Below, one piece after another: positions 37,501 to 49,500 of a stretch of 64,000 nucleotides of DNA. Source of the DNA: Opisthorchis felineus (Eukaryota > Platyhelminthes > Trematoda > Opisthorchiida > Opisthorchiidae); assembly GCA_004794785.1 (NCBI GenBank), contig SJOL01006745.1, positions 269,435 through 333,434 on the forward strand. Reading direction: 5' to 3'. Position numbers and translations under genes: made by a program. The first letter of the stretch is position 1, and each line of letters opens with the position of its first letter. The notes under the pieces were generated by a model. The model saw only the letters and a program-made list of their open reading frames with translations. It was not told the origin of the DNA and ran no database searches.

Positions 37501-40500
37501 GACGGTATGTAACCAAATCTACCGGATGAGATGTGGTGACCTACATTGGCCTCGTTGGTTCTTCGGTGCTTCGACGCGCGTTGGCCTTGTCAGACGCGAA
37601 CAGTTCGGTTGGGAAAGACGGTTGCGTCACGTTTGCGCAACTGGAGGCATTCATGCGAAAAAAGTGCGAGGCGTTTTCAATAAGCAACGTCATGATCCGG
37701 TTTACAACATTGTGTTCGTGTATGTCCTGCACAGTGTGAAAGAAGGCGAGAAAAACATGAGTCTCGGGACAAAATATCAGTGGACAGGGGCTGAAACAAA
37801 GGGAAAAACAATACGAAGGAGAGCTGATGAAAAGATCCAAACAACGACACGCATACAAGCGTAGAAACAGGGGGAATATGCTGTCGATACTGACAATGTT
37901 TCCCCGGTGTATCCATATACGCATAAAAAATATACTAAACATATTAGAGTCCCTGGTGAGATCAATACGATTGATGAAAAACCTTGAGCAGTTGAACTCA
38001 GAACAGGAAAGCGGATGGCGGAGTCGACACAAACCAAATTTTAATCTTATCGACAGTGAATGAATGGCCCGATTACGTATAGGGATATATTGAAGATATG
38101 GTGAAAAAGTTGGCGGATGAAACAACAGCCTTGAACGGGATTCGATAGACAACAGTTTGAGTTTTATGATTTATGATTTATTCATGCAGTGAAGCCAATC
38201 TGTGCTGAAAAGCCACCAAGCCTTTGGTAACTGTTTCATCTCCAGTAGGCTTTGAAAACGCGACCCTCGGGATAGAAGACTCAACAATTACTCTCCAGCC
38301 GAAAGTGGCTTACTAGTAGCATAGTCAACTTACGCTTAGACAGAATACAGCGCCACTCTTCCTTCAATGACGCACTTTGTGTCACGTGATCTTGTGTCCA
38401 CTGCCCCCTCAAGCGACATTTCTCATATGTAAACCCAGGTGACTTCCTAGACGTTTTCATTCTAGACCAGTTTGTAAGCAGTATTAGTATTTTAAAGTTT
38501 CAAATCTAAACTTCATCCTGCAAGTATTGTCCAGCTGTGAAGTTTGTTCATCTATGTAAACCGGATTGTGCATATCAGCCTGGTCGCTTTTGTTGGGCAA
38601 CTGTCTTCAACAAAATGGAACGGAAAAAATTGCGCACATTCACTTCCCCCTGCCCTGTAAAGCTAATTAGCGGTACACAGATTGGAAGGAACGCGTACCC
38701 AGACGCATGTGCACAGGGAACACACCTGTCCGCCAACCGGTGCCACATGTTACGGCCAATCAATATAGTAGTTTGGATAATTTATAACGGGGGTTAGAAA
38801 ATCCCACCACAAAGCATATCAACAAGTTGTGTTTGGTTGCGTAAGAATCATGTTCACGCGGCAGTAATAGCTAATCCCATAGTGGGATCACTAATTATGA
38901 CCGGAATCAAGGCAGGCAAACCAGAATGATACTCAGTAAATCAAATGAACACAGTCATTCTGTGCGTCTGGCAAAACAAAGTACGTAAGGAGCGAATCGG
39001 CAAAAATCAATAGAAAACTGGTGTATATTCGATACTTAAACCAAGGGAAATTGCGACTTTGTTCCGGGAGCGAAAACAGTCAATGTGTTTCAAATCCAGA
39101 ATCATTCGGTGGACTAATTTGTTTCGTGTTCATGAGTTGTCTAGATGGCTACCACCGACAGATCACTTTAGCGTCTAAGTTTCGCGGGTAGTGAATGCTA
39201 CGCTGCTGAATAGCTTTGCCCCTGATACCAGGTAAGCGAAACCCAACACAAACACGAACCAGGGCATGATCATGGCCCGTACACGGGATCGATATCCATA
39301 GCTAATTGCTATGTGGTCAATCTGAATACCAGATTGGTTGTGTTTGGGGCACCAGGTTACACGGCGCTCAAGTTTGTGTTGAAAGTTTGCGCTTACAATA
39401 AACAGATGGTGACTAATTCGTGGCGATCACCGTTGTCAGTTCTGGGGTCATCTACAACAAATCAGTCAGTTAGATGGTTTTCGCGTTTGCCTGTTCTCCT
39501 CATTCGTGCGTTCAGATCGCCAGCTAAAATGATGGAATCTGTGCACATTACCAAATGTAGAAGTTTAGAAAGTCCTCCGTAAGAGGAGTCTTTGACAGTG
39601 TCAGTGCTGTGGCTTGTTGGGGCTTACAGAGATAACAAAGAGATAAGAGAATAGTTCAGCTGTAACACCCTTTCGGTGCCTAACTACCATGCCACCCGAA
39701 GGAAGCACGAGGGCTGGGATACTGCCAGGTTGCCCAAGCATAGGCAAGGGAAGTCGAGAGGCAGAGGTCGGGTTCGAACCACGGACCTTCCGGTCAGCGA
39801 ATTCGCACTCTAACCACTGAGCCATCTCGCCCCTAGATAAGGAATACTCTCTGGTTTTATTTGGGTCCCTGGCTGCAGATTCTGAGAGACTAGATAGGGT
39901 CGATTGTTCACAGGGACCCAATCACGTAGAGCGTCTTCGGCTGGCGGACTCAACGCAATACCCACACCAGGGCATGCCGCTTCTGTATCACCGGAAAAGC
40001 CAGGTGGCTGAGCCGTTCTGGACAGTGTTCGGGTTTAATACCGTAGTAGAGTTTGTATGTGTGTTTGGAAGACAGTAAACGTCGATTTCCAAAGACCTTT
40101 TGACAAACAGTACGGACATCAAACGCTGCTCCATTGAATAGGTCGCTTCGTGGGTAAGAGGCTAGAAATGCAAGCCGAATGTGTACAGTTGAAAACAGAC
40201 GAGGTAGCGGTTTGAGTTAAGACTGATAAACAAAACAGACTATACGCTGTCCGTATGTTACGTGAATGGGTGTTTCTGACACCGAAGAAGATGACTTGGT
40301 TGAGGCACCATAACTTGAGCGCTTGACTTAGAAAGTGGAAGAGGGTAGGGTTTTCTTGGGGGACCCTACCCGAAGTCAAGGACTCAAGAGTCTAACCCAC
40401 TTGAGTGTGGAAGGCTTGTCTAGCCTGAAGCCGAGGGAGCTACAGTATAACTGTTTGATCCCTAAGGATGTTGCGTGCAGTAAGTGCTTTGAACAACACT

Positions 40501-43500
40501 AGATTCTTCGTTTCTGAAAGTATTCCGGCCGTATTGAATAATGCGCCGGAACTCACGGTCAACCGTCGGGCGAGTGGGGTGTACCGTGTGCCTGTGTCTT
40601 TTAATCCGTCCTCCCTCTAGAAATGAACATTGCTTCTACCATAAATATGGAAATTCTGGTCACCCAGAGGAAACAGTTCGCGGCCTTGATACGCCTAATG
40701 CAGAGGACAGTACGGCTTTACCCCACAGACCACCTCGTATTACAACTACTTGTGGTATGCAGGCTCATTATTGTTTGTCTGGTCGCTCTCCTTTGGCCTT
40801 CTCGGCATTACCCTAGGAAACAAAGTTCCAGGCTGTTGAGCCCGAAAAGTCAGGGTGGCAGACAGTGCTATCTGTTATGTTGACCAGCAACAAAACGCAA
40901 AGGCTGAGTATCAGACCACCAAAGGTTCCCATACATCGGGTGACGGCATCTCCAAGGGCGAATTTCTGTATCTACGTCATCTCTATGCGGGAATGAATTT
41001 GCGCGCTGCGCCACCAGATGGAAAGCCGGACTTCTTGAGCATTTGCTAATGGCGTTGACTGCAAAGTCAACCCCAGATTTCTTAGGTCAGAAAATTTAAT
41101 CTGTTCGCGTGAAGAAATAATAAATCGTTCAGCTGTAACACCCTTTCGGTGCCTAGCTGTCATGCCACCCGAAGGAAGCACGAGGGCTGGAATACTCCTA
41201 GGTTGCCCAAGCCTAGAGAGGGGAAGTCAAGATGCAGAGATCGGGTTCGAATCACAGACCTTCCGGTCAGCAAATTCGCGCTCTAACCACTGAGCCATCT
41301 CGCGTAGGAAAAAATAATCCTGTCAAACATTTTTTAAAAGTTTCACACACGTGGAGGTGTCACCCACGCAAACGTGAACAGTTATATGCCGGTAGCGTCC
41401 TACTCGCCCCGACCGTGCTCGAATGGAGTCATCAACTTACGACATCGCAGATTTTACATACGTCAGACGGCTGAAAACAAATTTGATTGGTGCCGACCTA
41501 CTCCTACCAATGTATGGAGCAGAACCTCCCAGACGGACCTAAGTGCGAACATGCACGAATTAAACACGACTAAATTAGAGTAGACGAGATCTAACAGAGG
41601 AACTGTTATCGCATGCCAATAACCTAGCTCCAAAAGCAATCAGACACTGATCTCTCTTGGTTGTTGATCAGATGACGGTCGACCTATTCAGTGAGCTTAG
41701 CAACTCCCTTGCAAACGTTTCGTCAATGGTCGGGGAGACATCATCAGTCCAACCAAGCGCTGATCAGCCAATTCTCCTATACACTGCCGACTGATCTTCT
41801 TTATTGGAGATGGGTACATGCGTAGTAACCAAATTTCGACCGTGGTAATGGAAGGAGCAGCCCAACATCCAGTTTAAGACCGGGCGATTTCGCTCTCCTG
41901 TAAGTAGCCCGTATCTGGGGCCACTCACGTGTACATGCTACCGTAACAACGGAGGTGTCAGCAGTAGCATGAGTTTGACTGTCAGCCCTGCTGTACGCGG
42001 CAAGCAAGGCTGATGGCACCACTCGACGGCTAATGTGGCATAACATCAGTTTCGGTTGTGTTATGCGTGGTTTGTACGCGGTCCCCACGCCCTGACAGGA
42101 AAACGATTAGGATCAGCAATCCATGTTTTTGGCACAAAAACCTAATCGCGACACAGTGTTAGTCAGCTTAAGACTACCCCATAAGTCGCATATCACAAAC
42201 CTAATCCGACCCCTATCCCGGAGCGCCGGGAGACTATGGTTAATTCGTTATTCGAGGTGTTCTGCATCACATGCAATTACTACGGGCTAAGTCTGGGTTG
42301 TGCTTTACGGTCAGTTAGAGCATTGTGTTGTGGCCCAAAGGACCCAAGTCCGAATCCTGGAAACAACGACTGGTTTTAAACACAAATCACCGGTCATCCA
42401 CCCAACGAATTCCACTCAGTGCCTACGTTCGTTCTTAATGCAAATACTGTCAGCTGCGGAATATCACACTGTGGGAGGTATCCTGCCGAATCACTAAATC
42501 CCCAGTTGCTGATTCGTGGGTAGTCATGGCACACATCACCTGACGATACTTATATTGAACCGTTGTTACTAAAAACCTGTTTTTCTTAATTCTGGACCCG
42601 TTTATCGACAAACTAACTGCAGCCGATGTATACATTTCCATTTTCGAATAATGTTTTCAACCCTAATACTCAGATGAAATTTTATATGCGAGGGTCTATT
42701 GGAACTGACATGTTAGATGTGCAAAAGGACAAAAGCGTCATGTTGTGATGGTCATCATGAGAGCTTATGGTAAATACCCAAAATACGCAACTCCACAAGC
42801 AAACACTCATGCCACACACACTCAAGGTAAAACTGATGACTGCGTGTTTCTTTCACACATATAGAAGACATGATAACAGTTCCCCCTCGCGGAGAGTGGA
42901 CCTTATGGGAAGCTTGACTGAATTTTACAAATGGTTCCAGGAAAGTGTGGAACACAACGCATGAACTTATTGTTAGAGACATTTCGCTTTTGGCACAAAG
43001 CGAAATCAAGCTTAATCAAGCTTAATCCATAGGTTACAAAACTGAACGAGTTTCGAAGCAGACGGAGAACCAGTAGGTAACACCCCGTTACCAAAGCAGG
43101 GTAAACCCGTTAGGTGTCAGGTAAAATTCTGTTAGTCCGTGTAGAGGCACCAAGCGCGTGTTACCAGCACGCACATCATCGAAAGAACGAAATAACTAGT
43201 TCAAAACGTAGAAATATGTTTGAATCTCAGTTCCTTTGTTCCCGATTCAATTGTTCATAAGGGTCTGGCAATATGATTCTTAATACTCCATTTTCGGTTT
43301 CCTACAGAGCGCTTAGATCACCTACCAAGAGTCTATCGGCATTATGCAGACGATATTCTTGTTGTGATCAAACGTAACTGAGTAAACAACTTGTACAAGT
43401 GTCTCAATAAGTCGAATCTTTACATAAAGTTCAAGGTGAATGTAGGGTCCATTGTACTGTATAATACATAGACGTGGTGAGGAAGAGAAAACCCTCGTTC

Positions 43501-46500
43501 ATCAGAATCCAACAGATACCAAGCCACACTTTAACCATTCGTCAACCAATCGCAAAGCAGTATATGTTAGTATTGCTTCATTAGCCTTTAGTCGAGTAGA
43601 TGCAGTGTGTACAGAAGAGGCCGACCGAACAGCAGCCGAACTCGCGGTAGGGAAGAGCCTGAACGAAAGCGGATACCCAGTGAGTCTAAATGAGCCGGAA
43701 TTGAGAACAGTATTGACCCCCCGATAATGAGAAGTGAATTGCGAAAGTATCAACTCCATATTAAACAAAATACTTGAGGTTATTTGAACAGCACTAAACA
43801 TAGCCGAAATTAGAGTAGGGAAAAATTCAGGCTCAATATTGATGCAGTCAACGGACCACATCCTGGTTCAAGGGACAGCAGACTGCGTGTTCAAAATAAA
43901 AATTTAATGACTGGTCTAGACTAAACACCAAGGTTGGTGGGCACAAAAGAAAAATAGTCATTAGGAAATTCATGGGAATGGGAGGCGCCAGTCAAAGGAC
44001 GGCGATGAGGGGAATGCACTAGGCACAAGACAAAATACGTTTAGGCAATGTGGATTCTGAGGCGAATTATGTATTGTGACACACACCAAAACAAGCAATT
44101 GATGGAAGAAGCAGAGGGAATCGCCAAGTCCTCCTGCCTGAATAGAACAGAGGGTGTAGAACTATCAAGCGGGTGTGGAGAGCCGCTTTAGATCAGCTGA
44201 GTTAACGCGTGGTGTGCAATTGTTGATGAAGAGTTGTCGTCAGTAGACGTGGTTTGCATACAAAGTACCAGAGCCCATGTAGCCAAAGGTCACGTAACCT
44301 CCCTAACCCACTAAGCTGAAAAAGATCCATTAGGAATTACCAACTAACCTGACTGTGAAGAGGCAGACTGCATAGCGGACTCGAATTCTCCTGGTCCTTC
44401 CGTCAAAACACATACACATCAACACCTAGCAGTGACGTAGCCCGCTACTGAAAAAAATCTTGCTCATTGGTCCTTCGTCTTCGCTAAAAACACGCCCAAC
44501 CTTGTGGCCCAGTCGCTTGTCCTGATGTAGTTTTCACGTCAAAAACCAAAACGTTGCCTAGCAATACATTCACCGACTGTGTTCTAAGCTTTTCTAAACC
44601 GATGATCTATCGATCAGTTACAGGCTGATCGTACATATTCAGCAGCTGGATTCATTCATTTGGACTAGAACATAAAGTGCTGAGGAGGGTGGAAGAAGGA
44701 GGACGGAAGAAAAGTTGGAAAACTGCATTACTCCTCGGGTTTACAAGCTAACTGATGTGCACCCATTCGTAGACCTTTCGACCTTTTGCGGCTTAAATTG
44801 ACACAAGGACTTTGGGAGAGTATGACTGAATGACGGTTTTACAGCTGCAGGCTTAAGTGATCCCCCTCTGTCCCACAGACCTTGTAGCAATGCTCCTGAA
44901 GATCACTTACACTTTATTACGCTTCAAACCAATGCAATTACTTTGGTGTTTTTGGGAGACTCAAAGGAATCCCAGCTGAACCTCTCGTTTGTGATATTCT
45001 ACGGAAGAATGTGTTGCATAATTGGTACGATATTCGAGATACCGAGGTATTTTTTTTGGCACTGCTCATATTCAGCTAGGGAATATCATAAAAGATAATT
45101 CGGTTGTCTCCCGTTAATACCAAGGAAATCTACTGATGGGTATATTTCCGTAACTGCGTACAACTGGTGTTCAATTAAGTATAGCTCGGAAATTACGTCC
45201 ACTTGATGAGCCCCAAGAAGGACGAAACCCGACCGTGGGCTGTCGAAGAGTTTTCAGCAACCTTTTGAAAGAGAAATTCCAATTACTGTTTGACATACCA
45301 CTCAGGACTGGCCTTTATAACAGTTGCTCACACACCGGGAATTACATCGTATCACCATAGGAGGCGGAACTGGCACGAGCTGTGAGGACGTTACAAAAGA
45401 AGGCACATCACCATTTGAATAGACTACTCATTTCAATACCCAACTGGCGTTGATGTGAGGTATAAACGAGCTTCGGATGAATCGCTCGTCTATGAAATTC
45501 TTTCAACCCACAAAGCTATTCCACTAGCGAGGTAGACCTTTAATGACTTATGCCGCAAGGCAAACAGCTAGCAGTGCTACCGAAGTTATCAGTATAGCTC
45601 GGTGAGAGTAAGATAAAGTGAACAACTGTATCCCCTTAAGTACGCTACGACAGAGCATGTGTGAAGGCAGAAAATGGATACGATTGCATCTGAGACGACA
45701 TAAACCAAAGTAGTGACAGAGGAAAACACGTGATAGAAGTCAGATCCAAGGGTAAGTACAAAATATGTTATCGCGCCAAAATCTACGGGAGTATTTCCAT
45801 GCTTACTGACAGAAACAAGGGAATCATTAGCTGCAAACCAATTACGTTAAGGATCTATGAGCGTTCCACCGCCGAAGCAACCTCGGAAACCCCCAGACTG
45901 AAGACATCCGGCATACAGATCAGTCGGTTTTCGTCACATACATTAAATGCAAGGAATCAAATTCCGAAAATCCTACACTTTGGAGAACATTTATCATCAG
46001 TCACCGCATGCAGGACGTCTCGATATAAGCCGGTACAACAACCTCCGAGGCACCTGTGAGTCAACGAAGAACCATTCCGCAATGCTAAAACATATCACCC
46101 AAGAAGCAGATGGTGCGTGCCAAATCAGGTGTTACCTATTTTTTCAAGCCATTCGATACCAAAAGCGCATACTGCAACTCTGGCACCATATAACCTCTAC
46201 AACCATTTTCCATTAATGTACATAAATTGTATGTACGACCGTAGTGACGACGTTTACACTAAACAGGAGTCTCAAAGGGAGATAAAAATACCCCCACCCA
46301 CCCACTTCGGATGTCCTAAACAGCTCTCGTGAAAGCACCTGGGGTGGAAGTGACATATGCTCCATATTTCAAGATATCTTTGGTAGAAGCATACTAGTAA
46401 GCCTGGTTTGCATGTGTGATACTCGTCAAAAAATGAGGTCATCTGTCACGGATGTGCATTCTAACGTGACAAGAAGAAACAATGACAATTATTGGGAGCG

Positions 46501-49500
46501 TGACACCCGTCTGGTTGTCGTATGCCGCTTCGTTACACGTTCCCGCCTTGTTACTAGCAAGCTGTATTTTATGTGACACATCTCTGTGTTTCGACTTTGC
46601 AACGTTGCACCTTCACAGTTTCACACGTTGAGTGGTTCTTTTGACAGTATGGTCAGCGCTTCCCTGAAACTGCATATTTCTGTTGGGAAAATAACGATAC
46701 ACCACAAAATCACAAACCTCCTTTCGTATGCAAGCGTGAAGTGGTATGTAAAAACAACAAGTCGCGCCGTTCTACTCACTCTCGGTGTAGCCGAACTACA
46801 AAACACGCAAAGCTGCATTATTGACGCTGAAGTTGAGCCCCCTTGCAAGAAGATCCTGTTCGTCTAAACTCAGAGGATGGCTAGATGAGTTTTGGATCCA
46901 ACCGTCATTGTGTGTTAGTCTAGCGCACCTGATGAGTGTAGCCTCTAACGCCAACGATGTTTTGCTCTATTGTCTACTCTTCGTTCTATTGCTGACTCGA
47001 GTTCTGCTGAACTTCGGGCATCCGTGACAGTAAGATAATTCTTTTTTACTTTTTTCTGAGACTCGTTCATATCCTCTCAGGCGATTATGGGCACCTGCTA
47101 TGGTTCCACCATTTGCTTGTCGTATTGTCGTGTCAAGGCCAACGGACAAAGCTTACCGCGCGGGGGAACCGAAGAGGTCAATACTCAAGACCACATGGAC
47201 ATCCGCCAATCACAAGATAGGTCAACCAGCAAGCCCGAAGGAATGCTTACACCAACGACCCACGATCATTCAAGGTCGGCCTGGATTAATAAGCCCTATA
47301 TCAACCCATGCACGCGCAACAAGCACACATTTCCAGCCACGGCGTACTTCCATTCGCAACGCAATGATGTCACCTCGACTGATGATTTCGACTTCGACTT
47401 CGACTACAATCGAATTCCCCAGCTCAGAGAACAAATCAACGGGCACTATTACAACCTGAGCTGCCGATACACTCTGTAATTGCAAACCTTTAGAGGTCAC
47501 ATAACAACAAAGCCATGAGGGTTGAATTGTCCCGATCCCAGTGATCGCAATTTAATCTGAATTGAGGTGGCTCGAAGTTATAACTAAATTCCAGCACAAT
47601 TACACCCATCAGCAACTAACTGAAATATCATATCTTTACTCAAACAAGATAATTCGTCCCGTCGGCCCACAAAAAATCACGCAGATTCAAATGACGGAAC
47701 ACATTCTCCTTGTTGGAACGCGTTTTGCATCGATCCGCATCCGAGCAGAGCATCAAAGATCAACATCCGTTACGCAACAAGGATCTCCTGGCAACAAACA
47801 ATACAAAGTTTTCGGGTGTCAGCCAGAGCCGCGAAAGCTAGTGGAGTTAAACTCTGCTTGTTCCCATAAAATGTCTAGAAGCGTAGAAAACTGCACTCGC
47901 CCCAAAAGTAAATAAATGGATGATCAGTGGGTTGTTTTTCCATCGAATTGATAAGGTAGACAGGTAACAGAAACCTTGAATTCCGCTTGTTGACAAATCT
48001 ACACAAAAGCAAATGAAAAGAATGCTGGCAGTTCCGGTTCTTATGATGATCAGAGTTAAACATAGCTCAATCGTGATTTACTGAAGCTCCATTCGGGCAA
48101 TGACACTGTTCACGATATCGTCAACTGGACTAACATACGGGTCAATCGGACAAGCTCAGCGCAACCCTACGGGAATTGTTTAAGGGAACAAGTAAACTAC
48201 ACGCTAAACAGACACGTGTGATCACTTGACGTGGATCCCGTGAGTAAAGGATGAGTCCCGTCTAGGATGTTGCGTCTAGGATGTCCCGTCTAGGTGAGAG
48301 CTAATCACACTTTGGAATAACCTGGTCATTAGACAGTACACTCTGAACACACACTGAACCCGGTTAGGTCAAGATTGATAATGAGAACCCCATGAAAAAT
48401 AAAATGAACATTTAAATGCGTTCATATATTCAAGGTGAAGATGGGAAAGCCATCTGGGGGTTGGAAAGACGCCTGAACCGTGGGATAGGGACAGCCAGTA
48501 AAAACATCATTTGTATACGTGTAGTCACTTAGCGACAGGGTAATAGGTGACTGATAGGCAGAGAAAACGAGAGAGCCGACAAAACAAACCCGCTAGGAAT
48601 ACCCTGTTATGACAGCTTAGCTAATAAACTGAAAATACGAACGGATGATCTAATGTTGCAATGCTTGTTCTGGCCCGGCAAAGTAATTAATGACAGTTAC
48701 AAATCAACGCCATCGGTTAAGCTATTTCCGGAGATTTCGACCGGTACAACGACTGGTCTATACATACAGGCGTTAAGGGCGTGACCAAAGCAGATTATTT
48801 TCCAACCTTACAAAGACGTCAGTCAATATGCGGTTTCGTTGTGTGTCGTAACACCTTACAACAGGCTCCTTCACCAACGTACGGAAGTCTGTTGGCACCC
48901 AGCCTGGCTACAGCGACTCGATCGAACCTATGCATTAATTGGACGCAAAGACAAAACACACGAACAGTGACTGTCTTCTGGAACTTGATGGTCGTCGCCT
49001 GGACAGTTGTGCCAGAAAAGTTAGCAGCAATTGACTGCCAAACGTAACTGCCTTTATCCGGTCAACTCTACAGAGTGGTGGACGGTTGCAATCGCTAGAT
49101 CGGAAACGAGGTGCAGATATGGGAGAGTGAACACACACGGTGCCTCGTCAATTCCGAAAACAGCATCATCACATCAGCTACTTAAAACAATGACTCATTG
49201 ACAGACGAGGCACGTGCAGTTTGGTTTAACCGTTGATGGAAAAAAAACAAGTACTGCACATCACCAACCCTCCCCAAACAAACAAACACACACAGATCAC
49301 ACTCACCTCACAATCTTGGCCAATATGAAACACCGAAGGGCCAAACACGATTCCCAGCGATTCTCCGGACATTTTATTTTCAGCCCGGCAATTCCAAACT
49401 TTGGACAGAAAATGGCACAAATGTTGGAGTAATGTGTAGTTGGGTACGGGTAGCTGAGTAATGAGCTGCTCCAGTTGCGAGAAACAAGCTGATTTGTCAT

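Larger units (their letters stand above)
34845..48811 (-). other. Unresolved 14-kb stretch of the FAM13 gene
   Basis: The exon ending at 48812 is in phase 0 while the exon starting at 34844 needs a preceding phase-2 exon, so at least one coding exon is hidden here. In FAM13A this part carries the end of the RhoGAP domain and a linker with PLSPFYLSAH-type motifs. Open stretches at 37541-38152, 43502-43861 and 47270-47500 were read and do not match. The interval also holds two SINE copies, a tRNA-like sequence, a hammerhead-like repeat and a module shared with 54888-54985. Confidence 0.6.

Noticed and set aside
39601..39921. 106-residue frame containing MAQWLECEF…DRKVRGSNP.
   Set aside because: This is the antisense reading of a tRNA-derived SINE, not a gene.
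42298..42366. Possible functional tRNA gene.
   Set aside because: The acceptor stem does not pair well; kept only as tRNA-like repeat.
43502..43861. Overlapping plus and minus frames near 43.5-43.9 kb, considered as a missing FAM13 exon.
   Set aside because: No FAM13 motif and no splice sites giving the required phases.
47087..47479. 130-codon plus-strand frame with a DFDFDFDY run.
   Set aside because: No homology, an overlapping equally long frame in another register, and no splice context.
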